From Cladosporium sp. IMV 00045 (lineage: Eukaryota; Ascomycota; Dothideomycetes; Cladosporiales; Cladosporiaceae), in the NCBI GenBank assembly GCA_001931905.2, contig MSJI02000016.1, positions 1 to 58,714 on the forward strand: a stretch of 58,714 nucleotides of DNA. The letters run 5' to 3'. Both the position numbers and the translations under genes were made by a program. Position 1 is the stretch's first letter; every line of letters starts with the position of its first letter. The notes below the pieces were generated by a model, which was given only the letters and a program-made list of their open reading frames with translations, searched no databases and was not told the DNA's origin. This document shows, one piece after another, positions 1 through 8,859 of the stretch.

Positions 1-1047
1 CAGGTACACGATGCTCGGGGTTCCTAGGATATCATTTTTTGGAAGGGGATTCACATTATCTCTTTTTTATTTCGCAACGACGAGCTGGCTCATTGAAGAG
101 CGGGGACGACCACTTTTGGGGAGAAGGAGAAGACAGAAAGATGGAGGGGTTATGAATCACACATGCAAACTGTTGTGCATCTCTCGGCTGCTTAAGCGGC
201 CGATCGTAGGGCTCCGAATTACTTGGGAGTGGTTTTAGAGGAAATGAAATACGAAAGATTTTCTACCAGTATTTTAAAAGCCTTGATTTTTCGCCTTTTA
301 ACAGCCACATGTTTTAGCCTCTCGCTACGATTTTACTTATACTTCCAGATGTCTCACCCTCGGCCTTGACGATGATGCTCTGTTCTACACGGCCAAAACA
401 TGCAATATGCGCCAAGGCGCCCCTCTGACTTCACCGCAACGGCTCGCTGCTCGCAAGCTCACATGTACATGTAAGGTAGGTCACTCTTTTGTAAATCCTG
501 TCTCTCGCATGTGCGTTGTCCCGCTGTGCAGATCCGAACCTCTCTCTCTCTCTCCCTACGACCTCTCTTGTGTGTTTGCCTCGGAAAGCTTGAAGAAAGA
601 AGGCATACTCTACATCCATCTCACAACGCCAGCCTGGTCGAGTCCCGGCCCCCTCTTCTTCACACTTACTTACTCTGTCTTCGACGAGACGAGGAAAAGG
701 AAACGAATAATTCGGGAATCGCGAGCGAGATAGCAAAAGCAGAGCAGATTCAAGCATGAAGTCACCGGCCGAAAGCTGAGATCCCGACCGACCGACCGAT
801 TCAAACCGATTACCACCACTTCTACTGCTACTACTGCCGATACCGCTAAGAAACTGTCAAACCGTTCGACCGTGAATCGCTTTCTACGCTTCGCCAACCC
901 CTCCCCAAACACTCCAGCGAAACCAAATCCCACTCTTCCTGCCTCGAGGTAGCAAAACAACTCCAAAGCCGAAGCCAAAGGCGCATCCCATCGAATCAAA
1001 AAGCGCCAAACACCACATACCACAAAAAGAGGGAAAGAAGAAACACC
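1..1047. other. Non-coding region upstream of AVL9
   Basis: I find no gene here. The short open frames are unconserved in appearance and overlap each other on both strands. The right half is pyrimidine-rich, with a CT tract near 541-555 and a short run of CGAC units near 786-803. It probably holds the promoter and 5' leader of the AVL9 gene that starts at 1048. Because this part lies outside the duplicated block, there is no second copy to compare. Confidence 0.5.
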
Positions 1048-3305
1048 ATGCCTTCCACACCACCCCACGCCCCCGCGGCCGAACGCCCCTCTTTCACCCC
1101 CCTCGTCTGCGTCGTCGACTTCCACCACGCGCGCGGGCCCGAGATCGAACACTGGATCGGCGGAAACCCCGCCGCCAATCCCGACGACAGCGCCGACAAC
1201 GACTGGAGTCTGATCCCCTACATGGCCCTGCCGGACGGGGCGCATTCGCTCACGGAGGAGTTTAGCTACTTCACGCTCGTTTGGAAAAGTCCCGGATCAA
1301 AAGAGGCTGAGATCGGACAAGGAGAAACACAAGCAGCAAGCACGGACGGATCGGAGACTTCGGTTTTCGGCATAAGTTGCACGCAGCAGGTGGATGCTTC
1401 GAAGCTGGTTTGGAAGAGCGAGGAGGTTACCAGGAGCGCGGTGCAGAAGGCTGTGGTTGTTCTGACGGATCGGCCGGGGGAGTTTGGACGGTTGAGGGAG
1501 AAGCTGAGCGTGGTTACCAGGGCGTGGTTTGCGCAGAGGGATTTTAGGGATGTGGAGATTTTGGAGGTAGGTTTTTTCTCCCTGCATTTCTTTGGGGGAT
1601 ATTAAGACGATCCCCTGATTGTGATCTTTTGGTTTGGTGGATGGATGGCAAAGGATGCGAAAGGGCCTGGTATGGCTGGAAGAGTGGAGAACTGTTTGTG
1701 CTGATTCGTCTTGTTTCTGGTTTAGAGATTTCAGGAGAACCTGGTCCACGAGGCTGAGCAGAGCGAGGAGGAGAGGGATCAGTATTTCGGTCTCTCGTTG
1801 AGGGAGCTCGTTCACACGTACAAGTGGCAGACGCTGGTGCTTTTCAAGTGCTTGCTGTTGCAGCCGAAGGTGAGTCTTGCGAGTTACATTTCGAAGAGAG
1901 TACGGCTATCTGATCACTAACATTCGCACGGCAGATGCTATTCTTCGGCTCACATTGCGAGCAAGTCTGCCAAGTACAATTCTCTCTCCTGTCACTCATC
2001 CCTGGTCTTGTACGAAAACTACAAGACTGCGCAGCACCACATCTGGATCGATATGATCGAACAGCACGACCTCAAGACAGCGTCAAGACGAGCGATCGCG
2101 CCTCGCTTCTCGCTTACATGGGCTTGCCATTACAGATCTTCGGCAAAGGCAGCCTTTTCGGTCCTTACACGCCATTACAGCAGCTCGACACTCTGACAGA
2201 CGAAGGTACGAAGAGTTATATCCTGGGTAGTACCAACAGCCTCCTCCTGAGTCAGAAAGACCGCTACTGCGACATCATGATCAACCTAGACGAGGACACA
2301 GTCAACGTGCTGTCCCCAAGCCTACGGCAAGCCACCGCCCTCTCAACAGCCGACAGGCGATGGATGGACTTCCTCACCCAAGCCGTCAGCGACACCTGGG
2401 ACGAAGCCGACCCGTCACGGCCGAAGACACACGGCTACGCCGGAAGCGAAGAGTTCATCCGCCTGCAATTCGAAGAGTACCTGCTGGCCTTCCTGTCCGC
2501 CGAGAAATACCACCAATACATCATCAAGCAGGACCCCGCCGACCCCAAAGCCCTCCTCGCCGACGTCGAAGGCGACCCCTCCATCGAATTCGCCGCCCCC
2601 TTCCGCGACGCTTGGCAGCAGACCCAAAACTACCAGCTCTGGCAGCGCCTCACCGACCTGCACCTCTTCGACGTCGTCGAGCCCCGCCACCCCTGCGCCG
2701 GCGGCCTGACCATCGAAGACGTCCAGCGCCGCCTCGCCGCGCAAGTCGCCGAACTCCACCTCGACGAACGCTTCAATCAGACCCGCGACGTCGTCAACGA
2801 GCGCCTCGCCGCGGGACGCACGCAGGTCACTTCCGCTTTCAACAAAGTCTGGGCGGACATCGAGGTGATGCGCGAAGCGCAGCGCAAGCGCTCCGAGGAG
2901 GCTAGAGAGGCTGCTGCGGCTGCTGGCGATGAGGGCGGCGATGGGAAGTCTGTGGCTTCTTCTTCTTCTCAGACGCCAGCGCAACAACAGCCCGCCGCCC
3001 GCTTCTCAAAACCAGACATGCAGCAGGCACAAGCGAACGTGCAGGCGGCGAGCCAGCGCGCTTCGGCCTATTTGAGCTCTTGGGGAAGCTGGGCGGCGGA
3101 GAAGAGGAAGCAGGGTTGGCGCACTGCTAAGACGGAGACTCCTGCTGCTTCTGCTGCTCCTGCTACTCCTGCGGCTGCGCCTGTGGTGGCCGCTCAGACG
3201 AGTCCGGATGAGAGACCGCATGTCACGACTGTCAAGGAGTTGGAGAATGGTGCGGCGCTGGAGAAACTTGAGGGGAGGGATGGGGAGGGGGGGAGGGGGA
3301 GGTAA
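1048..3305 (+). CDS. AVL9: AVL9 late-secretory-pathway protein, complete copy
   Basis: Three exons, 1048-1566, 1726-1869 and 1935-3305, give 677 residues. Both introns are phase 0, with donors GTAGGT and GTGAGT and acceptors TTTAG and GGCAG. The N-terminus shows the family signature VCVVDFHHARGPEIE. Exon 2 encodes LSLRELVHTYKWQTLVLFK and exon 3 continues with SLIPGLVRKLQDC, then LAYMGLPLQIFGKGSLFGPY and GTKSYILGSTNSLLL. These are hallmarks of the AVL9/DENN-like family, which acts in exocytic transport from the Golgi (family knowledge from yeast Avl9). The last 150 residues are low-complexity, rich in Ala, Gln and Ser, with a coiled-coil-like Lys/Glu/Arg stretch around residues 500-540. The homology block shared with the right half begins inside exon 3 at 2075, so only this copy is whole. 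Product call is confident; the exact role in this organism is inferred. Confidence 0.93.
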
Positions 3306-3636
3306 GGAGGGGAGTGATGAGAAGTCAACATGAATGATTAATGTGAATGTCTATTGAAGCGTGGGTTTTGTGCATGTATGCGCACTTGCGTGTACACGAT
3401 AGCGGCGGGGTATCACACGATAGGTAGGCAGAGCGTCGTTTGTGATGGTGTTATAGTTACACGTACTCTGGCCACTCGCGTGCCGAAGCGATATTGTAGC
3501 CCTGCCGATGTGTGCTCGGATTGGCTCTGGCTTCTCTCAGGGAAGCGGGTATCTAAAGAATAACAAACATCAACATCAACAGCAGCAAACGCAGTCCACA
3601 TGATCCCCACAACCCTGGGCCCAAAGAAAAGGCGTT
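3306..3636. other. Intergenic region between convergent genes
   Basis: This lies between the AVL9 stop and the stop of the small minus-strand gene, so it should hold two 3' ends. About 3546-3665 is very similar to 29640-29765 in block A', although 3365-3545 is poorly conserved. I see no gene. Confidence 0.4.
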
Positions 3637-4278
3637 CTACCGTCTCCGCCACCACCTTCTCCACTTCATCCTCCTCTCACCACCACTAATCCTCTCCCTG
3701 CGATCACGACCTAGCAGCGCCTCCTCATCGCCCTCCTCATCAGCATTCCCACCACCACCAGCAAAAGGATACCTCACCTCCAACACCTCCCTCAGCACCT
3801 CGGCCGCCGGACGCGTGTACTGCGAGTTATGGCAGACTTCGTGCCAGAGGCTGATGCTCAGACTTGGTTTGGCTTTTTCGAGGGGTGGGAGAGGGTTGGG
3901 GTGCGCTGTTGCTGTGGTTGGAGTTGGGGGTTTGCTGGTTGGGTTGTAGAGGGCGTTTAGGAGGGGGCCGCGTTCTTCGTATTCGGAGTAGGAGTGGGGA
4001 AAGGTTTGGATGTGGGAGGTGGGAGTGTCGATTGCGCCGTCTTGCGTGATGCATGGTGGTGCGCGGTGGTGTGGGCGGTGGTGAAGGGCCAGGCGGAAGC
4101 TTTCGTCGAAGGTGTTCGGTTCTGCGTGGGAGGAGAGGTGAGTCGCTTTGTGGAGTTGGCTGAATGGCCGGGTGGGTGGTCTTGATGGGAGTGTAGATGT
4201 GCTGGCTGGTTTGGCGTGCGGTTGCGCTTCTTCGTTTGGGTTGGAGATGCTTGAGGGTGTGCTGTGGGTGGACTCCAT
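3637..4278 (-). CDS. Hypothetical protein, Pro/Ser-rich with basic C-terminus (copy A)
   Basis: A single open frame of 213 residues. I start it at the ATG at 4278 because its context is CACCATGG and because both copies share this Met. The frame stays open upstream (to 4443), but that stretch reads as low-complexity Pro/His and is probably leader. The protein has no domain I recognise. The N-terminal half is Ser/Thr/Pro-rich. A better conserved core lies around residues 85-180, including HSYSEYEER, LLNALYNPTS, SLSISLWHEVCHNSQYTRPAAEVLREVLEVRYP. The C-terminus is acidic, then strongly basic and Trp-rich (RRMKWRRWWRRR). The A' version at 29711-30355 keeps the core and the tail, which supports a real gene. 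It is convergent with AVL9, and a head-proximal MED21 lies upstream on the same strand. Function unknown. Confidence 0.6.
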   Translation of the reverse strand: MESTHSTPSSISNPNEEAQPHAKPASTSTLPSRPPTRPFSQLHKATHLSSHAEPNTFDESFRLALHHRPHHRAPPCITQDGAIDTPTSHIQTFPHSYSEYEERGPLLNALYNPTSKPPTPTTATAHPNPLPPLEKAKPSLSISLWHEVCHNSQYTRPAAEVLREVLEVRYPFAGGGGNADEEGDEEALLGRDRRERISGGERRMKWRRWWRRR

Positions 4279-4561
4279 GGTGGAGTTGCGGACGGGCAAC
4301 CGTGAAATGAATATTCTGGAGGTGCTGCTAGGGTGCGGTGGGTGATGGGGATGTATGCCGTGTCGTTGTTTGTCATTCTCCAAAGATGCGGGCGGCGGCA
4401 TTGGAGTTGGATGTGGGCAGTCGCGGGTAAGGTCACGCCTCACGCCTGCACACGTTGCATCTCACGCATTTTACATCTCGCAACGCTTGCTTTGAGCAAA
4501 TTGTGTGGGCAACTTACATGCCCTCATATCAGACAAAGCAGACATCTTCTCCTCTCCTCCT

Positions 4562-5152
4562 TCACCGCACCCTCTGAATGCCCACAATCACATCCCCAAG
4601 CGTATCCACCATCCTCTGCCTCTCGACCTCAGCCTTCGCCCTCTCACCCTCGACCTGCTTCAGCTCCTCCATCAGCGCCGACATCCTCGCCATCTGATTC
4701 TCCTCACTGCGTCCGATACCCGGCATACTATTGATCAGGATCTCGGCCTTCTGTTCCTGCAGAATCAAGCTTCGCGCCATATCGCGCATCGTCGCCTCGA
4801 AGACGTCCGGCTGGTCTGGGATGTGCGTCGGAGCGCCGTCTGCTTTCTTGTCTTCTTCCTTCTTCTCTTCTTTCACTTTGCTCGTGCCGTTGACGTCGGC
4901 TTTGTTGGCTGCTGCGCTGTCGCCGTTGGTGAGCGCTTTGGTTTGGTTTGGAGCGGGTGCTGGTGGATCGGCTTGGCTGGGCTGGCCCTTGAAGTCGCCG
5001 TAGGCATGCTTTTGTTGGATGTAGTTCAGGCTCGCGTACATTTGCGTCAGCAACTGGGAGAGTTGTTAGCCCATGTCACGTTGGTGGTATAGGTTTGCGA
5101 GTGTTGGACGTACGTCGTCGAGCGTGTCTTGTAGTTGAGTTAGGCGATCCAT
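4562..5152 (-). CDS. MED21: Mediator complex subunit MED21/Srb7 (copy A)
   Basis: Two exons on the minus strand: 5152-5114 (13 codons, MDRLTQLQDTLDD) and 5053-4562 (LLTQMYASLNYIQQKH onward), 176 residues in all. The intron of 60 nt starts GTACGT and ends CCCAG, phase 0. The MDRLTQLQD start followed by LxTQMYASLNYIxxxH is the MED21 N-terminal signature. The central region is a variable Pro/Asn/Lys linker. The C-terminal half (FEATMRDMARSLILQEQKAEILINSMPGIGRSEENQ, about residues 95-130, then a heptad helix to the end) is the conserved coiled coil that pairs with MED7. Known family role: core middle-module subunit of Mediator, bridging activators and RNA polymerase II. Upstream lies RRG7 in divergent orientation about 340 bases away. 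Confidence 0.93.
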
Positions 5153-5493
5153 CTTGGTGAGGTCTGTTGTCTTGTAACAAACTGTATGTCGGTCGAGTGA
5201 GACTTGAGGATTATGAGAAATTTGTCTACAGGAGATGTATATGGGTAAGTGTATACATGTAGCTCGTGTCGCGGCTTTGCATGTGATGATGGTAGATCGA
5301 CCCTCATGCGCCGGCGCGGACCGACTCCACACAAATCCCTCGACAGCCGTAGTCCGTTCTCGAAGCCATCATGTTCCCTCCAAATAATAATTACTTCTTG
5401 AAACTTGCAATGACTCCATTGACCACCCACGATCATCACAATCATATGGGAGCATAAGCCGACTGAGTTCGGTCGCTTCCGTGACGGTCCCCT
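5153..5493. promoter_or_regulatory. Shared upstream region of divergent MED21 and RRG7
   Basis: This 341-base stretch separates the MED21 start codon (minus) from the RRG7 start codon (plus), so it must carry both promoters. The A' counterpart is 31227-31565, with several identical stretches, for example around 5310-5350. I do not see a clear TATA box, and no specific factor site is claimed. Confidence 0.5.
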
Positions 5494-6465
5494 ATGTTGA
5501 TTCGCCATGCCTTTTCATTCACAAAGCCTGGCTTGAGCCAATCAACCCGAGCCTTCACCACCTCTTCAGCATCATGCCTACCACGCGCAAAATCCGGCAC
5601 AGATACGCAAGGCAGTCCGAAATCGACAGCGAAATCGAAATCGAAAACGAAAGTCCAATCCGTGGTATACAAACCGCCGCCGCCGCCGCCGGGTGAGAAG
5701 CCCGGCCCAACGCCCCAGCATCTGATCAGCCTGCTGGACCTGCAGACCCGCCTGGACAAGAGCCTCAAGGCCAGGACGGCGCAAGTAATAGGGAAGCAAA
5801 ACACCAAGTTGAAGGAGTTCGTCCAGGACTCCAAGGATCACCATGACTTGAACAGCTTTGTGGCGTTTGCTGAGCGGAGCAAGTTGGACACCGAGTCGAC
5901 CGTGTACAAGGGCACACACTACGAATACACGGTAATGGAGGCGATGAGGTCCTTTGGCTTTCAGCTGGAACGTACGGGCAAGGCCGGTGATAAGGGCATC
6001 GATCTCCTGGGTCACTGGGACCTCCCCGGGAAGCCTCACCAGATGAAAGCGCTGGTACAGTGCAAAGCCAGCCGTGCCACTCCTGCGGCTGTGCGCGAGG
6101 TCGAGGGCTCACACGCCGGCGCGCCCTCTGAATGGCGCGGCGACAACGTCCTCGGCCTCATCGCTTCCAACTCGCCTTTGACCAAAGGTGCTGTGGAAGG
6201 CGTGCAGCGCAGCTCGTCTCCGCTTGGAGCTTTGCACATTGACGAACAAGGCTTGATCCGACAATTCGTATGGAACGTCGTTGCTGCCGAGCGAGGACTT
6301 GCTGGCTTGGGCGTTACGACAAAGTATCTCGATCTGCCATCCAGGTCAAAGACTCGCTCTAAAGTGCCTGGAGCCGACACGCAGACTATCAAGGGCGTTA
6401 CCTTGACATGGAATGGAAAGCCGTTTGCGCCTAAAACGTCGGAAAAGCTCGAGGCGAAGAATTGA
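5494..6465 (+). CDS. RRG7: RRG7-like mitochondrial protein with Mrr-type nuclease fold (copy A)
   Basis: An intronless frame of 323 residues. The first 35 residues are basic, Ser/Thr-rich and almost free of acids, as in a mitochondrial presequence. A Pro-rich segment follows near 60-70. The body matches the DUF2034/Rrg7 family, a restriction-endonuclease-like fold. Visible motif residues are E144 in GTHYEYTVMEA, D170 in GDKGIDLLG and Q189/K191 in VQCKA, the E...D...QxK arrangement of Mrr-type PD-(D/E)XK enzymes. In yeast Rrg7 is required for respiratory growth. Whether it cuts DNA is not established here. The A' version (31566-32579) is nearly identical until its last residues, where a one-base deletion changes the frame. 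Confidence 0.88.
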   Translation: MLIRHAFSFTKPGLSQSTRAFTTSSASCLPRAKSGTDTQGSPKSTAKSKSKTKVQSVVYKPPPPPPGEKPGPTPQHLISLLDLQTRLDKSLKARTAQVIGKQNTKLKEFVQDSKDHHDLNSFVAFAERSKLDTESTVYKGTHYEYTVMEAMRSFGFQLERTGKAGDKGIDLLGHWDLPGKPHQMKALVQCKASRATPAAVREVEGSHAGAPSEWRGDNVLGLIASNSPLTKGAVEGVQRSSSPLGALHIDEQGLIRQFVWNVVAAERGLAGLGVTTKYLDLPSRSKTRSKVPGADTQTIKGVTLTWNGKPFAPKTSEKLEAKN

Positions 6466-6862
6466 TGGGTTTCGAGGATTTGCTTTGCAATCTTGTATTA
6501 CTGATGGCAACGGCGGATGATGCTAGGATGTATACTATAAGGACGAGGAGAGGCACCCCAAAAGATACCATGTAAATTTAGGCTTATTCATGTACATTAT
6601 ATTTCATATCGCGATATTCGTACCCGGAATCAGGAATCACAGGTTGGAGCTGTGAGTAACTTCATGTTCGCTCAGTTGTGCCGACACGGAGTCACATCAT
6701 TCCCCAAAGCTTAAGCACGCCCTACAACATCCGGATATGCGCAATGACTCAATGACATGACAACATCCGGGGATTGATAAATAATGGGGACTTGATCGTT
6801 CCATTGATCTTTTTCACATACAACCAAACTCATCAGACGCCATGGTTCTAAAGCAAACGGAG
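6466..6862. other. Intergenic region, RRG7 3' end and EGT2-like promoter
   Basis: No gene seen. An AT-rich GATAAATA stretch about 85 bases before the start codon is retained in A' and could serve as a TATA-like element. Near 6842 there is an extra upstream in-frame ATG that is absent from the A' copy. Confidence 0.4.
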
Positions 6863-8321
6863 ATGGCCTTGCGGCCAAAAACGCTCAACGACCCGCTGGA
6901 GGAGATCAAGGGCTTGGGAAGCATTGAATGTGGCGAGGAAGCACGGAAGCATTTTGATATCGCAGAAGGCTATCGCAATCTCAATCATGGTAAGTCGATG
7001 GAGTGCTCGCTAATGATCGTAACGATAGAAACTCTTGGTGCCTGCCATATGATGAGGCCATTCCAGCTAATTCAAGACACCAGGCTCATTCGGCACATAC
7101 CCCAAAGAGATCAAATCCGTTCTTCGCCATTACCAAGATCTATCAGAGGAGAGACCGGATGTATTCATCCGATACGACTACCCTAAGCTCCTCGACAAGT
7201 CCCGTGAGGCCGTCGCCGAACTCCTCAAGGCACCTGTGGAAGGCTGCGTTTTCGTCCCCAATGCCAGCACTGGCACCAACACCGTCCTTCGGAACCTCGT
7301 TTACCAGCCCGGCGACGTGATCATCTACTTCGCCACCGTCTACGGAGCTTGCGGTAAAACCATCGCCTACATCACCGAGACGACACCGGCAGAGTCGCAC
7401 ATGATCGAATACACCTACCCCGTCACAGACTCCTCTCTATGCGCCAACTTCGAGCAAGCAGTCCAAGCCATCAAATCCCAAGGCAAGAACCCACGCGTAG
7501 CAGTCTACGACACCATCGCCTCCCAGCCCGGCGTCCGCATGCCCTTCGAGCGCCTCACCTCCCTCTGCCGCGAACACGGCATCTTAAGCTGCATCGACGG
7601 CGCGCACAGCGTGGGTGGCATCCCGCTAGACCTGACCGCCCTCAATCCAGACTTCTACGTGAGCAACTGCCACAAATGGCTGCACGTGCCGCGAGGCTGC
7701 GCGGTCCTATACGTCCCCGAGCGCAACCACGGCCTCATGCGCTCCACCCTGCCGACCAGCCACGGCTTCGTCCCGGCGCAGGCGAATGCTATTCGCTCGC
7801 CCCTGCCTCCTTCCGCGAAGACGGCTTTCGTCAACAGTTTCGAGTTCGTAGGGACCGTGGACAACGGTCCCACGCTCTGCGTTCCCGCCGCGCTGGAATG
7901 GCGCAAGAAACTCACCTGGAACGGCAAGCGAGGCGAGGAAGCCGTGTACGCCTACAGCGCGCACATCGCGCGCGAAGCAGGCGAAATTCTGAGCAAGGCC
8001 TTTGGCACGGAAGTTCTGGAGAACGAAGAAGGTTCTCTGAACCGCGACTGCTTCTTCAGTAATGTCCGTCTGCCGCTGTCGTTTGAGAAAGACACGGGCG
8101 GTGATGAGGATAGGGCTTTTGCGGTTTTGACGTGGATGACTCGGACGCTTGTGGAGGAGTATGATACTTTCATGGGGTTTAACTTTTATGGCGGGGCTTG
8201 GTGGGTTAGGCTCAGTGGGCAGGTTTATTTGACCAGGGAGGATTTTGAGTGGGCGGCGGGGGTTTTGGAGGAGGTTTGTGAGAGGGTTAGGAAGGGTGAG
8301 TGGGAGGGGAATGCTGCTTGA
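6863..8321 (+). CDS. Class V PLP enzyme, EGT2-like hercynylcysteine sulfoxide lyase (copy A)
   Basis: Two exons, 6863-6989 and 7084-8321, give 454 residues. The intron splits a Gly codon within LNHGSFGTYPKE, donor GTAAGT, acceptor CAG. I start at the ATG at 6863 because A' keeps that ATG but has lost the one 21 bases upstream. The fold-type I class V aminotransferase pattern is clear: NHGSFGTYP at the N-terminus, VFVPNASTGTNTVLRNL, D214 in SCIDGAHSVGG and the PLP lysine K240 in SNCHKWLHVPRG. Fungal relatives include Egt2, which cleaves hercynylcysteine sulfoxide to ergothioneine, and isopenicillin-N-epimerase-like proteins. The overall pattern looks closest to Egt2, but sequence inspection alone cannot separate them. 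No egt1 partner is in the window. Confidence 0.72.
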
Positions 8322-8429
8322 GTGGCTACTCTGGTTTGGATTATAGTTCTTGTCGTTTTGTGACATTTCAGATGGTCGTACGCTTAGAGTCAGCAGAGAT
8401 ACAACGACAGTCGTGGGTTGACAAAATGT

Positions 8430-8800
8430 ACGAATTAACCAGGAAGCATCGGAGAGCGCAGCTCAAGTACAGTATCTGAACTTGTGGAACTATACCTACT
8501 AGAAGTATGCTTTAGCGTAGTACATAAGAGCGCAAGAGCATACAAGCGCGCGAGCGTACCTCAGAGCTAAACTAAGAGCATACAAACGTAAAAGTATGCG
8601 AGCTTACGAGCGTGAGAGAGTACGAGCGTAAGAGTACATGTACGAGCAATAGCCGTAATAGCGTGAGAGCCGTAAGAGCGTAAGAGCGTAAAAGTCAGGT
8701 AGGGTCTCGTCGCCTAATGATTGTTTTTCTCCGAGGAATAATCAGAGAAAGAAAAGTAGGGTATAAATTTTGTAGTAGAATAGTTCGAATAGGTTCGGAA
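8430..8800. repeat. Copy-A-specific block with degenerate GAGCGTA-type repeats
   Basis: Between the EGT2-like stop and the orphan gene, block A holds about 350 bases that have no counterpart in A' (compare 34383-34450). From about 8535 to 8695 it consists of imperfect short units such as GAGCGTAAGAGCGTAAGAG and variants (GAGCGTAC, GAGCATAC, GAGCGTGA), mostly 7-10 bases long. The flanks TACGAATTAA on the left and GCCACGATCGA on the right are shared with A'. No open frame or terminal inverted repeat is evident. Confidence 0.75.
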
Positions 8801-8859
8801 AATGAACGTAAACATCATTTGCCACGATCGACCAAACAGTCCTGCAGATAATGATGAGC

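Noticed and set aside
3413..3664. Second exon for the small hypothetical gene (frame reading VEKVVAETVERLFFGPRVVGIM)
   Set aside because: The segment is conserved and protein-like, but no splice pair joins it in both versions. The best acceptor leads to a stop codon in copy A.
8430..8800. CRISPR-like array
   Set aside because: Units are short, imperfect and contiguous without unique spacers, and the organism is a eukaryote.
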